From contig OZ022500.1 of assembly GCA_963989385.1 (NCBI GenBank), positions 110,897,842-110,961,841 of the forward strand: DNA of 64,000 bases, written 5' to 3'. Shown piece by piece: positions 47,301 to 49,568 of the stretch (positions are counted from its first letter, which is position 1; every line of letters starts with the position of its first letter). Position numbers and translations under genes: made by a program. The stretch is from Ctena decussata. Lineage: Eukaryota; Mollusca; Bivalvia; Lucinida; Lucinidae. The notes under the pieces were generated by a model. The model made no database searches, had not been told where the DNA came from, and saw nothing but the letters and a program-made list of their open reading frames with translations.

Positions 47301-47348
47301 GTCTGGGGGCACATCTCTGGCATACATCTGATCCCAAGGTGGATCCAT
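1..47348 (-). CDS. ZC3H7: ZC3H7-family TPR / CCCH zinc-finger protein (14 exons, 3' end outside window)
   Basis: Spliced gene assembled from fourteen exons, listed individually below, whose phases agree at every junction. It gives about 819 codons before running off the left edge; human ZC3H7A/B are just under 1000 residues. Order: a charged N-terminus (1-47), three TPR-like helical pairs (about 48-168), an LD-rich segment (169-185), a low-complexity acidic and serine-rich linker (about 186-410), a first CCCH module (about 420-550), an Asn/Gln/Lys-rich linker and a Pro/Gly/Tyr-rich linker, and a second CCCH module (about 678-800). Known family: ZC3H7B (RoXaN) binds translation factors through its TPR/LD region, and both human paralogues bind pre-miRNA hairpins through their fingers; the protein is probably a cytoplasmic/nuclear RNA-binding factor. 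Family assignment is firm because the TPR layout, the NPLAA-H-[DE]-FK motif before a C-x2-C pair and the C-x8-C-x6-C-x3-H fingers all match. Function in this animal is inferred. Introns total about 45 kb and are packed with transposons. Confidence 0.9.
498..716. mobile_element. Short TIR element (MITE), GGGCCCAGTTGTTCAAA ends
   Basis: About 219 bp in the 3'-most intron. Left end GGGCCCAGTTGTTCAAA is matched by the inverted right end TTTGAACAACTGGACCC. There is no coding content. The target duplication is not clear. The position at 12379 (TTGTTCAAAACCTTG) may be a related fragment. Confidence 0.55.
1005..1902 (+). mobile_element. Tandem-repeat-core element with (GACA)n and terminal hairpin
   Basis: Begins near ATGCCCCCGTG and ends with its inverse, CACGGGGGCATAAAAAA. 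Between them are about four tandem units of roughly 180 bp (each with a phrase like TTCTGTCAAAATTAATT), followed by a GACA/GACG microsatellite at about 1808-1858. The layout resembles pearl/HINE non-autonomous Helitron-like elements; the class is inferred. It lies in the intron 426-3100. Confidence 0.6.
2187..2424. mobile_element. TGAGCCGCGACAC palindromic element, copy 1
   Basis: 238-bp foldback: the left half is the near-complete inverse of the right half, with ends TGAGCCGCGACACGAC and its inverse. Flanked by AA on both sides (2185-2186, 2425-2426), a 2-bp direct repeat. Internal phrases such as AGACTCAGATCAGCCTGGGC recur in all copies. Non-coding and non-autonomous. Confidence 0.8.
3101..3198 (-). 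CDS. ZC3H7: ZC3H7 Pro/Gly/Tyr-rich linker exon
   Basis: 98-nt exon, acceptor cctgccttttag, donor gtgagtac, phase 2 in and 1 out. It encodes MVPYQSPSLLGVGPGYGG and then FPNTYPPPTEGFST. A similar low-complexity stretch precedes the zinc-finger domain in family members. Confidence 0.8.
3335..3530. mobile_element. GCAAATTC-palindrome MITE, copy 1
   Basis: Contains the palindrome AAAGGAAAGAATTTGCTCC and its inverse around 3375-3412, in flanking sequence shared with copies near 5.5, 16.3, 18.2, 35.9 and 40.5 kb. Outer ends resemble AAGGTGTATGGATACA where preserved. Just beyond, a roughly 40-bp unit (ACATGTAGGTGTATCCATTT) is duplicated in tandem at about 3493-3576. Confidence 0.5.
4272..4521 (-). 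CDS. ZC3H7: ZC3H7 Asn/Gln/Lys-rich linker exon
   Basis: 250-nt exon between ttattttcag and gtgagaaa, phase 1 in and 2 out. It encodes a low-complexity linker (VFDKLKAKQQYIPGLNY, later NTQSKQNKQNKPVSQS and LLPTPQLNPNAQYYDEN) between the two CCCH modules. No domain was seen. Confidence 0.83.
4861..5352 (-). CDS. ZC3H7: ZC3H7 exon: first CCCH zinc-finger module
   Basis: 492-nt exon, acceptor attatttgtag, donor gtgagttaa, phase 1 to 1. A Ser-rich lead (SSRHSSRASQS) is followed by a complete ZC3H7-type module: FKLACRSCF (C-x2-C), RHNC, IKIRLRPPSK, then the CCCH finger CSQFSQDQPCKVGEEKCTFAH (C-x8-C-x6-C-x3-H) and KLWSMDREGKFSIEDF. The family's first vertebrate module aligns better with the exon at 1-425, so this looks like an additional N-terminal copy. 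It is in-frame and symmetric, so it could be skipped or have arisen by exon duplication. Confidence 0.9.
5470..5695. mobile_element. GCAAATTC-palindrome MITE, copy 2
   Basis: Degenerate copy: GGAAAGAATTGCTCTTATAG and its inverse at about 5530-5566, ending near AATACACCTTAA. It lies between the zinc-finger exon 4861-5352 and the exon at 7274. Confidence 0.45.
5814..6059. mobile_element. GGCCCCGAGGTTATAAAAC long-TIR MITE, copy 1
   Basis: Inverted ends of about 45 bp: GGCCCCGAGGTTATAAAAC, then CTCAACTCAGCTGAGCA, and their inverse. The centre contains a second hairpin (GAAAATGCCAACTAATGTTG). Non-coding. A second copy is at 11445-11685. Confidence 0.65.
6826..6990 (+). repeat. 3' end of a microsatellite-hairpin element
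   Basis: A GACGGA/GACTGACGGA microsatellite (about 6896-6940) is followed by the hairpin TCGCACCTTGCTAAAGCAGG with its inverse. Left end ATGTCGCACCTGC is the inverse of GCAGGTGCGACA at the right. Probably a very short internally deleted relative of the larger tandem-core elements. Confidence 0.5.
7274..7355 (-). CDS. ZC3H7: ZC3H7 serine-rich linker exon
   Basis: 82-nt exon between ttcttttccag and gtaagttt, phase 0 in and 1 out, encoding VSGTESVSSSSSRMGLDSF and a Gly-rich end. It is needed to bridge the phase-0 and phase-1 neighbours. Confidence 0.8.
7398..7502. repeat. Palindromic repeat AACCAATATGGTTAAGGGCA
   Basis: About 100-bp inverted repeat: AACCAATATGGTTAAGGGCA and, after a short loop, its inverse ending TGAACCATATTGGTT. 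Non-coding MITE-like hairpin just upstream of the acceptor of the exon at 7274-7355. Confidence 0.6.
8300..11197 (+). mobile_element. AACAAGAGG...GGTGAGCTAAAAA tandem-core element (interrupted)
   Basis: Starts AACAAGAGGGCCATGATGGC with GATCGCTCACCTGAA, and ends with a (GACGGAC)n tract, a hairpin (GAGCACTTCGTGCTC) and CAGGTGAGCTAAAAA; GCTCACCTG at the start is the inverse of CAGGTGAGC at the end. The core has about five units of ~120-150 bp (9420-10110) and six to seven units of ~144 bp (10118-11090, phrase TTTAGCTCTGGCGGCCATAT). It is split by another transposon at 8449-9405. Resembles HINE/pearl non-autonomous Helitron-like elements (inference). Confidence 0.7.
8449..9405. mobile_element. 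CAGTGCTCCAGATA-TIR transposon with 6-bp TSD
   Basis: 957 bp with ends CAGTGCTCCAGATA and TATCTGGAGCACTG, flanked by TTTAAC on both sides (8443-8448, 9406-9411), so inserted into the tandem-core element around it. The left subterminal region is crowded with CCGTA/TACGG motifs. hAT-like by its CAG-start ends; hAT subgroups with 6-bp duplications are known. No transposase was recognised; the open frames at 8714-9037 and nearby resemble nothing I know. Confidence 0.7.
11445..11685. mobile_element. GGCCCCGAGGTTATAAAAC MITE, copy 2
   Basis: Same inverted ends as 5814-6059 in weaker form (CCCCAAGGATATAAAAC at the left, GTTTTATAACCTTGAGGCC at the right) and the same central GAAAATGCCAACATTAGTTG hairpin. 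Confidence 0.6.
11769..11991. mobile_element. TGAGCCGCGACAC palindromic element, copy 2 (diverged)
   Basis: Diverged 223-bp copy: the left end is degraded (TGAGCTGCAACACTGCC), the right end is GTGTCACGGCTCA. TT flanks it on both sides (11767-11768, 11992-11993). It abuts the linker exon 12011-12198 about 10 bases beyond its donor. Confidence 0.65.
12011..12198 (-). CDS. ZC3H7: ZC3H7 linker exon
   Basis: 188-nt exon, acceptor ttctttcttcag, donor gtaagctt, phase 1 in and 0 out. It encodes a linker including MSDVLHLVHPDVV, TEEEIAWTFPHD and RSPIGKR. No domain was recognised; the position matches the acidic interdomain region of ZC3H7 proteins. Confidence 0.83.
12868..13171. mobile_element. TGAGCCGCGACAC element (copy 3) at the centre of a perfect palindrome
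   Basis: The 238-bp element proper is 12901-13138 with TA on both sides. The 33 bases on its left (12868-12900, ending TTCCTTGGAAGACATA) are the exact inverse of the 33 bases on its right (13139-13171), so the uninterrupted site would have been a 64-bp perfect palindrome centred on TA. Confidence 0.8.
13245..13409 (-). CDS. ZC3H7: ZC3H7 exon: acidic/serine linker
   Basis: 165-nt exon, acceptor gacattacag, donor gtaagaaa, phase 1 to 1. It encodes a linker that is basic at first (KAKTKTPEVKPRE) and then strongly acidic (SDNDEDSDEVSSSLGEDDE), probably disordered. The length is divisible by three and the phases are symmetric, so skipping would keep the frame. Confidence 0.85.
13958..14179. mobile_element. 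TGAGCCGCGACAC palindromic element, copy 4
   Basis: 222 bp, slightly internally deleted on the right arm (about 14098). Ends TGAGCCGCGACACGAC and GTGTCCCGGCTCA, flanked by TG on both sides (13956-13957, 14180-14181). Confidence 0.75.
14260..14610 (-). mobile_element. tRNA-derived SINE
   Basis: Read on the minus strand: tRNA-like head with A box TGGCTCAGTGG (about 14597-14587) and B box GGTTCGAGCC (14552-14543). A body follows with CCGTCCTTCGGATCGGGACA and later GTGTACAAAAGTACACCTGC. The conserved body motif recalls SINE superfamilies widespread in invertebrates such as MetaSINEs (memory-based inference). The cloverleaf is not intact enough to call a functional tRNA gene. Confidence 0.65.
14665..14698 (-). 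CDS. ZC3H7: ZC3H7 small basic linker exon
   Basis: 34-nt exon between aaattttttcag and gtaagtat, phase 0 in and 1 out, encoding HQQTKGKMGKK. It was recognised only because it is needed to bring phase 0 to phase 1 between its neighbours and because both splice sites are strong. Confidence 0.75.
15007..15200. mobile_element. Palindromic MITE, CTCTAGATAAGA family, copy 1
   Basis: About 195-bp foldback with ends CTCCAGATAAGAGGG and its inverse, and the central perfect stem GACCCCTCATTAGAACC with its inverse. Same family as 32703-32908, 43780-43970 and 44604-44810. Confidence 0.65.
15347..15565 (-). CDS. ZC3H7: ZC3H7 exon: LD motif and linker
   Basis: 73 codons, phase 0 to 0, acceptor attttttgcag and donor gtaagtat. 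It starts ALKDLLDELLPLIPG, equivalent to the helix after the TPRs in ZC3H7 and resembling the Leu-Asp (LD) motif described in RoXaN. A hydrophilic Thr/Asn-rich linker ending KYLPWLN follows. Confidence 0.85.
15640..15914 (+). repeat. Possible 3' tail of a retroposon
   Basis: Reads like a 3' untranslated end: an AT-rich stretch ending CACCAGGATGAGACTC, TAATAAACTAATAAACTTG. The AATAAA-type repeats resemble the 3' tails of mollusc non-LTR elements. No coding part is attached. Weak call. Confidence 0.3.
15950..16100 (-). mobile_element. tRNA-like SINE fragment
   Basis: On the minus strand, GAGTCATGGTAGTGCAGG (A-box-like) is followed about 40 bases later by the B box GGTTCAAATCTTGCTGG. The short length and lack of a clear tail suggest a fragment. 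Confidence 0.45.
16205..16452. mobile_element. GCAAATTC-palindrome MITE, copy 3 (best full copy)
   Basis: Starts TGGTGTATGGATACACCCC, contains AGAATTTGCTCCTGGAGGAG and its inverse at about 16337-16375, and ends near TTTCACCTTA. Short inverted ends and a central hairpin; non-coding. Confidence 0.55.
16455..17560. other. Intronic sequence, no feature recognised
   Basis: AT-rich, with open frames at 16405-16704 (+) and 16669-16869 (-) that have no recognisable motif or splice context and lie inside the 19.6-kb ZC3H7 intron. Confidence 0.4.
17562..17798. mobile_element. TGAGCCGCGACAC palindromic element, copy 5 (diverged)
   Basis: 237 bp; ends TGAGCCACAAGGCAAAAAC and TTGTTGTGGCTCA, flanked by TA on both sides. 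More diverged than the other copies but with the full internal order. Confidence 0.7.
18030..18310. mobile_element. GCAAATTC-palindrome MITE, copy 4 (expanded)
   Basis: Starts AAGGTGTATGGGTACACC. The central palindrome is expanded into several repeats of GTGGAGCAAATTC type at about 18150-18250, an internal duplication. Confidence 0.45.
18312..18421. repeat. Palindromic repeat, GGGACACCTAAAA arms
   Basis: About 110 bp: TTAATGTGCTTAAACATTGG, GACACCTAAAAACCATTAAT and a TTTTCCATTTGG stem, then the inverse ending TCTTAATCACATTAA. A fold-back of about 50-bp arms; non-coding. Confidence 0.65.
18656..18893. mobile_element. TGAGCCGCGACAC palindromic element, copy 6
   Basis: 238 bp; the left end is mutated (CAAGCCGCGACATGAG), the right end intact (GTGTCGCGGCTCA). 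The 2-bp duplication cannot be confirmed because of the altered left end. Confidence 0.7.
19249..20709 (+). mobile_element. AACAAGAGG...GAGCTAAAAA tandem-core element, ~328-bp units
   Basis: Starts AACAAGAGGCCCACGGGCC with AAAGCTCACCAG, and ends with a GACGAC microsatellite, the hairpin GAGCCTTCGGCTC and TGGTGAGCTAAAAA. The core consists of about four units near 328 bp (phrase AAGTTGCCATAGCAACCAAA at about 19804, 20132 and 20459). Short open frames here are repeat by-products. Confidence 0.7.
20710..21894 (+). mobile_element. AACAAGAGG...GGTGAGCTAAAAA tandem-core element, ~160-bp units
   Basis: Starts AACAAGAGGGCCAAGAGGCC with GATCGCTCACCTGAA equivalent, ends GAGCCTATGGCTC, AGGTGAGCTAAAAA. 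About six core units of 157-175 bp (phrase AGGGCCATTTTGGACCCTGG). It directly abuts the preceding element head-to-tail. Confidence 0.7.
22434..23997 (+). mobile_element. ATCCCCCGACCGAAG...TTCGGTCGGGGGAT tandem-core element, copy 1
   Basis: Left end ATAGCCATCAGAGGAGATGG with ATCCCCCGACCGAAG; right end (GACGG)n, then CCCCCGAACCTTTCGGTCGG hairpin and GGGGATAAAAAT. A long G run at 22801-22821 and about six core units of 125-150 bp (phrase GTGAAGTATCATGAAAATAT). Same family as 40986-42614. Confidence 0.7.
24000..24992. other. Intronic sequence with a decayed palindromic-element fragment
   Basis: AGGCTCTGATCAGACTGCTCC near 24108 is a small relic of the TGAGCCGCGACAC family. Otherwise nothing was recognised. 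Confidence 0.4.
25001..26521. mobile_element. hAT-like transposon, TAGGGGTG ends, 8-bp TSD
   Basis: 1521 bp with ends TAGGGGTGGG and CGCACCCCTA, exactly flanked by ACAATGGT on both sides (24993-25000 and 26522-26529). TAGGGGTG ends plus an 8-bp duplication fit the hAT superfamily. Subterminal regions are rich in CGATA/TATCG-like motifs. An inner inverted repeat (about 25725-25770 and 26090-26136, GGTCTGGCATTCAACACAG) may be a second element. No transposase was recognised in the open frames at 25302-25652 or 25656-25868. Confidence 0.75.
26944..27110. mobile_element. MITE with GGGGAGAGTCGGGTAACT ends, TA flanks
   Basis: 167 bp including a TA on each side. TIRs GGGGAGAGTCGGGTAACT...AGTTACCCGACTCTCCCC continue imperfectly over about 45 bp. 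TA flanks fit a Tc1/mariner-type MITE. Confidence 0.7.
27369..29875 (+). mobile_element. ATACGCCCGTTT...AAACGGGCGTAT tandem-core element, copy 1 (interrupted)
   Basis: Starts AACAAGAGCTTCGCAAGCGG with CATAATACGCCCGTTT, ends (GACGGACA)n, CATAATACGTCCGTTTTTT and AAAACGGGCGTATAAAAA. Core units of about 115-130 bp at 28980-29770 (phrase AAGTTTCATNAAAATAT). Interrupted by the element at 27541-28944. Same family as 45048-46962. Confidence 0.65.
27541..28944. mobile_element. TIR element with CCCATTTACCGCACG ends, TA flanks
   Basis: Left end TACCGTAAGCGCCCCATTTA, then CCGCACGTGC; right end GCACCGTGCGGTAAATGGG, ATACGGTA in inverse. TA on each side. It contains a decayed TGAGCCGCGACAC-family fragment at about 27815-27970. 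No transposase was recognised. Confidence 0.6.
29876..31037. other. Intronic sequence, T-run, no gene recognised
   Basis: Contains a poly-T run at 30099-30124 and an AT-rich region. The open frame at 30742-31044 (+) has no known motif and ends at the edge of the palindrome starting 31038. Confidence 0.4.
31038..31202. repeat. Long palindrome, GGGGATAACT arms
   Basis: About 165 bp: GGGGATAACTATTCAAAATT, TTTGGGGAGGTAAATCGTCG, GGTTTTATGGTCGTAAATTT, then a GCTGGCACGTC loop region and the inverse, ending AGTTATCCCC. Arms near 75 bp with few mismatches. Confidence 0.75.
31585..31785 (-). mobile_element. SINE-like repeat with tRNA-like head
   Basis: On the minus strand, GAGTGGCCATGGTCTAGCGG gives a good A box (TGGTCTAGCGG), but the B-box region (GTGTTTCAGGCTC) is degraded. 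The body extends left to about 31590. Probably an old SINE copy. Confidence 0.4.
32038..32275. mobile_element. TGAGCCGCGACAC palindromic element, copy 7
   Basis: 238 bp, nearly consensus, ends TGAGCCGCGACACGAG and GTGTCGCGGCTCA, flanked by TT on both sides (32036-32037, 32276-32277). Confidence 0.8.
32362..32625. mobile_element. MITE with CTTGATATCTCAAA ends and internal 41-bp tandem repeats
   Basis: Left ACTCTTGATATCTCAAAG is matched by the right GTTTGAGATATCAAGAGT. The left arm is amplified into about four tandem units of 41 bp (GATATCTCAAAGTGGAAGTT). Confidence 0.6.
32703..32908. mobile_element. Palindromic MITE, CTCTAGATAAGA family, copy 2
   Basis: 206-bp near-perfect palindrome: CCAGAGCTCTAGATAAGAG at the left, its inverse at the right, central stem GTGACCCCTCATCTGAACC. 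Confidence 0.75.
33053..34657 (+). mobile_element. GCCCCCCGAAGG...ACCCGAAGTTCCTTCGG tandem-core element
   Basis: Starts TAACAAATGCCCCCCGAAGG and ends with a degenerate GGATGGTCGGATGGACAG tract, TATGCCACCCGAAGTTCC hairpin and TTCGGGATTATA. The core has about seven units near 150-220 bp (phrases GACCTTGACCTTGG and ACCTTCTCATTATG). Confidence 0.6.
34661..35192. other. Intronic sequence, no feature recognised
   Basis: Open frames on both strands at 34560-34997 have no recognisable motif. A short duplicated phrase, GATGAGTACCTGATG, occurs at about 34940-34983. Confidence 0.35.
35193..35317 (-). CDS. ZC3H7: ZC3H7 exon: TPR 3
   Basis: 125-nt exon, acceptor tttactttcag, donor gtaagtat, phase 1 in and phase 0 out. 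It encodes a canonical TPR (NLKAYYRQAIALKHQKRYLD, then AVQAAQRGQKIQP). The next intron is about 19.6 kb, the largest in the gene. Confidence 0.88.
35345..35508. repeat. Tandem repeat, 63-bp unit, ~2.6 copies
   Basis: Phrase CACTTACCCTTATGATACCC, TAAACC, TCTAGTTATTTAAATACGAT repeats with a 63-bp period directly upstream of the acceptor of the TPR-3 exon 35193-35317. Confidence 0.8.
35880..36060. mobile_element. GCAAATTC-palindrome MITE, copy 5
   Basis: AAGGAAAGAATTTGCTCCAT and its inverse at about 35926-35965, with flanks as in the other copies, ending near AAAACACCTTAA. It ends about 40 bases from the donor of the exon 36102-36138. Confidence 0.55.
36102..36138 (-). CDS. ZC3H7: ZC3H7 exon: TPR 2 second helix
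   Basis: 37-nt exon between ttgctttcag and gtaggtga, phase 0 in and phase 1 out. It encodes EMYSEAVQDCES, the B helix that completes TPR 2 when joined to the flanking exons. It is too short to stand out as an open frame. Confidence 0.85.
36289..37990 (+). mobile_element. AACAAGAGG...GGTGAGCTAAAAA tandem-core element, ~440-bp units
   Basis: Starts AACAAGAGGACCATTGGTCC with TAGCTCACCTGGG; ends (GACGGAC)n, hairpin GAGCCTCTGGCTC, AGGTGAGCTAAAAA. Four core units with TTGGTCATGTGACC at about 36434, 36863, 37302 and 37766, so a period of roughly 430-465 bp. Confidence 0.7.
38079..39428 (+). mobile_element. AACAAGAGC...GGCGAGCTAAAAA tandem-core element
   Basis: Starts AACAAGAGCTGTCGCCTGAC with TAGCTCGCCTGAA; ends (GACGCG)n at about 39330-39383, GAACTTTCGTTC hairpin and AGGCGAGCTAAAAA. 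An internal ~185-bp unit is duplicated at 38155-38525, each followed by a GGT/GGG-rich tract. Right of it (39429-39515) is a fragment of another such 3' end. Confidence 0.65.
39750..40028 (+). mobile_element. tRNA-headed SINE next to a ZC3H7 splice donor
   Basis: A-box-like TGGCTGAGTGT (about 39772) and a weak B box (GTAGTTGGAATCCC, about 39818), body AACCCAGCAGTAAATGGGTA, then ATGGCCACTAGACTACGGGA near the 3' end. It ends about 8-10 bases from the donor of exon 40037-40237. Confidence 0.5.
40037..40237 (-). CDS. ZC3H7: ZC3H7 exon: TPR 1 and first half of TPR 2
   Basis: 67 codons, phase 0 at both ends, acceptor cttttgcag and donor gtaagc. The translation has the TPR signature (KDEGNALFKECQFD, then a helix of ARILDT type) followed by LFSNRAFCCLKK, the start of the second TPR. 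It matches the N-terminal TPR of ZC3H7A/B. A SINE-like repeat ends about 10 bases past the donor. Confidence 0.88.
40285..40558. mobile_element. GCAAATTC-palindrome MITE, copy 6 (degenerate)
   Basis: Left AAGGTGTATAGATACACTTCC; palindrome TCCTAGAGGAGCAAATTCTT at about 40510-40536. The interior carries a fragment of the CTCTAGATAAGA MITE family near 40330 (AGCTCCAGATGTGAAGGGG). Confidence 0.4.
40561..43612 (+). mobile_element. AGGGCCCCGCC...GGCGGGGCCCT tandem-core element, interrupted
   Basis: Left AGGGCCCCGCC (40561) is the inverse of GGCGGGGCCCT at the right end, which follows a GACAGACA tract and a TTTGTCTGGC hairpin. Core units of about 155 bp (phrase GATGATGCTTTATATTTGTA) lie both left (40640-40985) and right (42615-43540) of the inserted element 40986-42614. 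Confidence 0.6.
40986..42614 (+). mobile_element. ATCCCCCGACCGAAG tandem-core element, copy 2 (nested)
   Basis: Full relative of 22434-23997, including the T/G homopolymer tract (41337-41385) and about seven 125-150-bp core units. The 3' hairpin unit (TATATCCCCCGAACCTTTCG) is present twice in tandem. It sits inside the GGGCCCCGCC element. Confidence 0.7.
43780..43970. mobile_element. Palindromic MITE, CTCTAGATAAGA family, copy 3 (degenerate)
   Basis: Degenerate 190-bp copy with AGATAATTTTTCTTATTTCT at the left and CTTCTTATCTGGGGC at the right; the central stem is partly lost. Confidence 0.5.
44604..44810. mobile_element. Palindromic MITE, CTCTAGATAAGA family, copy 4
   Basis: 207-bp near-perfect palindrome: ATCAGAGCTCTAGATAAGA and its inverse, central stem GTTGTGACCCCTCATCTGAA. 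It lies only about 18 bases from the micro-exon 44829-44856, on the donor side. Confidence 0.75.
44829..44856 (-). CDS. ZC3H7: ZC3H7 28-nt micro-exon
   Basis: A 28-base exon between the acceptor tttttcag and the donor gtaagttt. It takes the phase-2 end of the previous exon back to phase 0 and encodes VHDGEPKINK across the junction. Without it the first exon cannot join the TPR exon in frame, which supports its reality. It is too short for open-reading-frame tools. A palindromic MITE ends at 44810, only about 10 bases beyond the donor consensus. Confidence 0.8.
45048..46962 (+). mobile_element. ATACGCCCGTTT tandem-core element, copy 2 (interrupted)
   Basis: Starts AACAAGGGCTTCGCAAGCGG with CATAATACGCCCGTTT, ends (GACGGACA)n, CATAATACGTCCGTTTT, AAACAGGCGTATAAAAA. 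Interrupted at about 45174-46414 by a different tandem-core element; the flanking sequence matches copy 1 across the gap (ATGACTGCAA). Confidence 0.65.
45174..46414 (+). mobile_element. TATACCC...GTGGGGGTATA tandem-core element, nested
   Basis: Core of about seven units of ~160 bp (phrase AGGGAAGAATAAGCAGGAGA), then a GGACAGATGGACGGACGG tract and the hairpin CCCCCCACTTTTTCAAAGTG plus GGGGGTATA. Left end near GACTATACCCTGC. It lies inside the preceding element. Confidence 0.6.
47236..47348 (-). CDS. ZC3H7: ZC3H7 exon with the probable start codon
   Basis: ATG at 47348-47346 opens a 37-codon charged segment starting MDPPWDQMYARD and ending in PHWDLL. The donor is gtaagaag directly left of 47236, leaving phase 2. 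A plausible acceptor (ttttacacag) sits two bases upstream of the ATG, so the exon may begin at 47350 and the transcript probably has a non-coding first exon further right that I could not place. The start is chosen as the first ATG in a frame that joins correctly to the next exon; a longer N-terminus from an unseen upstream exon remains possible. Confidence 0.75.
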
Positions 47349-47440
47349 CACTGTGTAAAAGATTACAAAGATCTAAATAAGAGGCTGCATCTTGACATTT
47401 AGAGTCAAATTTCTATTTAATCTGTATTATATACTGTATA

Positions 47441-47785
47441 GGCGGTAATTTTGGCGGGTTCAAATTTTCGCGGTTAAGGGCCACAAACAAAAATTTTCGC
47501 GATTTTTTATTTTCATGGTTAGCAATATGCATGAAAAGCAAAACTATTCACTTGAGTCAGTTCGTTCATTAACCTGCGGCAGGGCAACCGCAGGTTAATG
47601 AAAGAACTGGCCCAAGTGAAAAATACCAGCAACTACCGAAGCAAACAGAAACAAAATATATGAACACTATGTCTACAGAAGATACTTTGTAAGAAACTGG
47701 AAATTATTCGCGATTTTAATATTTGCAGTTTCTAAATGACCGCAAAATACCACGAAAAATGGAACACTGTGAAAATTACCTTGTA
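47441..47785. mobile_element. Putative MITE with GGTAATTTT ends and inner hairpin
   Basis: Left GGCGGTAATTTTGGCGGG and right GAAAATTACCTTGTA are imperfect inverted ends, with TTTTCGCGATTTT-like motifs on both sides. The centre holds a strong hairpin, CATTAACCTGCGGCAGGG with its inverse (47568-47608). Ends not exactly placed. Confidence 0.4.
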
Positions 47786-48912
47786 CAGGGTTTGAAATTA
47801 ACTTTTTTTCTCACTTGCTAAATTTAGCAAGTGCTCAATTTTTCTACTTGCTAAAACAGTAAGTCCACTTGCTTTTTCTCTGAATGCCATAATTTTATGT
47901 AATTATACCATTAAATGTCCTGTATTGTTGGTTTATGCATTTAGTAATGTATCCCAGCTGGGTGGGCTGTCTTTTTAGTTTAAAAAAATCTGGCATATGG
48001 CCCCCTAGCCCAGACTATTTTCTAAGTTCAAATTTATGGGCCTTTAAAGTTGGGGAAAGACAGAAAAAAGGAAAAATGCTGGGCTGAACACAGTGACTCA
48101 TATTGACCTAGTGGTACTCCCCTTTTCCCTATCTGGCAGACAATATAAAGTATCTTACCAAAGAGGCTTTACCTCACAAGGGCCATGCCTACACACCCTA
48201 CCAGGTTCTTTTCACAGCTACTAGTTTCATATTCCAAAGTAGATGTAAATTACAGCTCTAAAGGGTTTTTTATACTCTGATGGACCCTTTAGAGCTGTAA
48301 GTTTAACCGTTCAGATTTTTAACAATATGGGCAGACAAAAGTCGCGACAAAATTTTACCTTTTTCTGAAGTTTTTTTCCATACAAATTTTAGTCCACCAT
48401 TAAGTTATTCCTCTATATTTTGCACTCATTATAAAATATCAAAGCATCAATACACCATAAAGCAGTATGCAGTCAAAGTAAAAAGATATATGCTTCTGAC
48501 AGCTGTTTGTTTATCCTCCATTAAATTGGGCCCTGGTTGAGTAGGAAATACGCTCGAAAAATCCGTGCTAGGTAAAATCCAGTACCCAACTTGGGTCCTA
48601 CTAAACACTGCTGAAACACCACAAAGACATCTAAAGAAATACCTGTATTACATTTCCAGTACTAAGAAATATTACTAAATGCAAGGGCACCTGGAATTAC
48701 ATAAACAGACAGTGGATGTGGGAGGGTTGGTGGTGTTACCGGGGGAGTCGAGGAGGAGGGAGGGGGAATCATTTGTAGCATACTATTTCATATTTTTAGA
48801 TGACTAAGAGTATTTTAATGAGTCTTTTGATCGTAAAATTGATAATAAATTTAACTTATTTACTTAGAATGTGGAGTCTCAACAATCTTCTCCTTCTTCC
48901 CGTACAGCTGTA

Positions 48913-49455
48913 CAGTACAGGGCCGGTCCGTGGAAACACCCCAAACCACCCCAAAATACCCCAAACCACTTTCATACTACCCCAAACCAGCCTCCCTGGA
49001 TACAAACTAGAACCCCACCCCCCTCCCCCCACCAAGACACCAACATTTGAGGTCAATTAGTTTTTTCCTTCCATCCGCACCCTTCTTACTTTAAATAAGC
49101 ATGTCACTGCGCGAGGGCTGGGGTTCTAGTTTGTACCCAGGGTGGCTGGTTGAGGGTGGTATAAATGGTCGCCACCTCCCCCCCCCCCCCCCCCACAATT
49201 TGCTTTATTATACTGAGATTATAATTTTTTTTGTTAATATTTAAGAAGTTATTAAAAGAGATACATACGTACATGGGCAATCACTTATTGAAGTGTTCTT
49301 TTTATTTTGAATCTATATAGATACTGTTTGGGATGGGTGGGAGCAGTGTTGGTGTGTGTGTGGAGGGGACAGATGTGAATCTGGGGAGGCTGGTTTGGGG
49401 TGGTTTGGTAGAGGTTTGGGGTGGTTTGGGGTGTTTCCACGGACCCGTACAGGGC
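48913..49455. repeat. Nested inverted repeat, CCCCAAACCACCCC arms
   Basis: GGTCCGTGGAAACACCCC, AAACCACCCC (48923 on) is the inverse of GGGGTGGTTTGGGGTG, TTTCCACGGACC (49415-49446); ACAAACTAGAACCCC at about 49003 is the inverse of GGGGTTCTAGTTTGT at 49121. A poly-C run (49181-49194) sits in the loop. A C/G-skewed foldback. Confidence 0.6.
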
Positions 49456-49568
49456 CCACTCTGGAGCATTGTCTACTTGAACTATGTACAAGGCTGAGGT
49501 GAGGCACGAACAAGTGACGATAAAACAACTGTTGCTGATTAAAATCTGTAAAAACAGTTCTGTACGGG

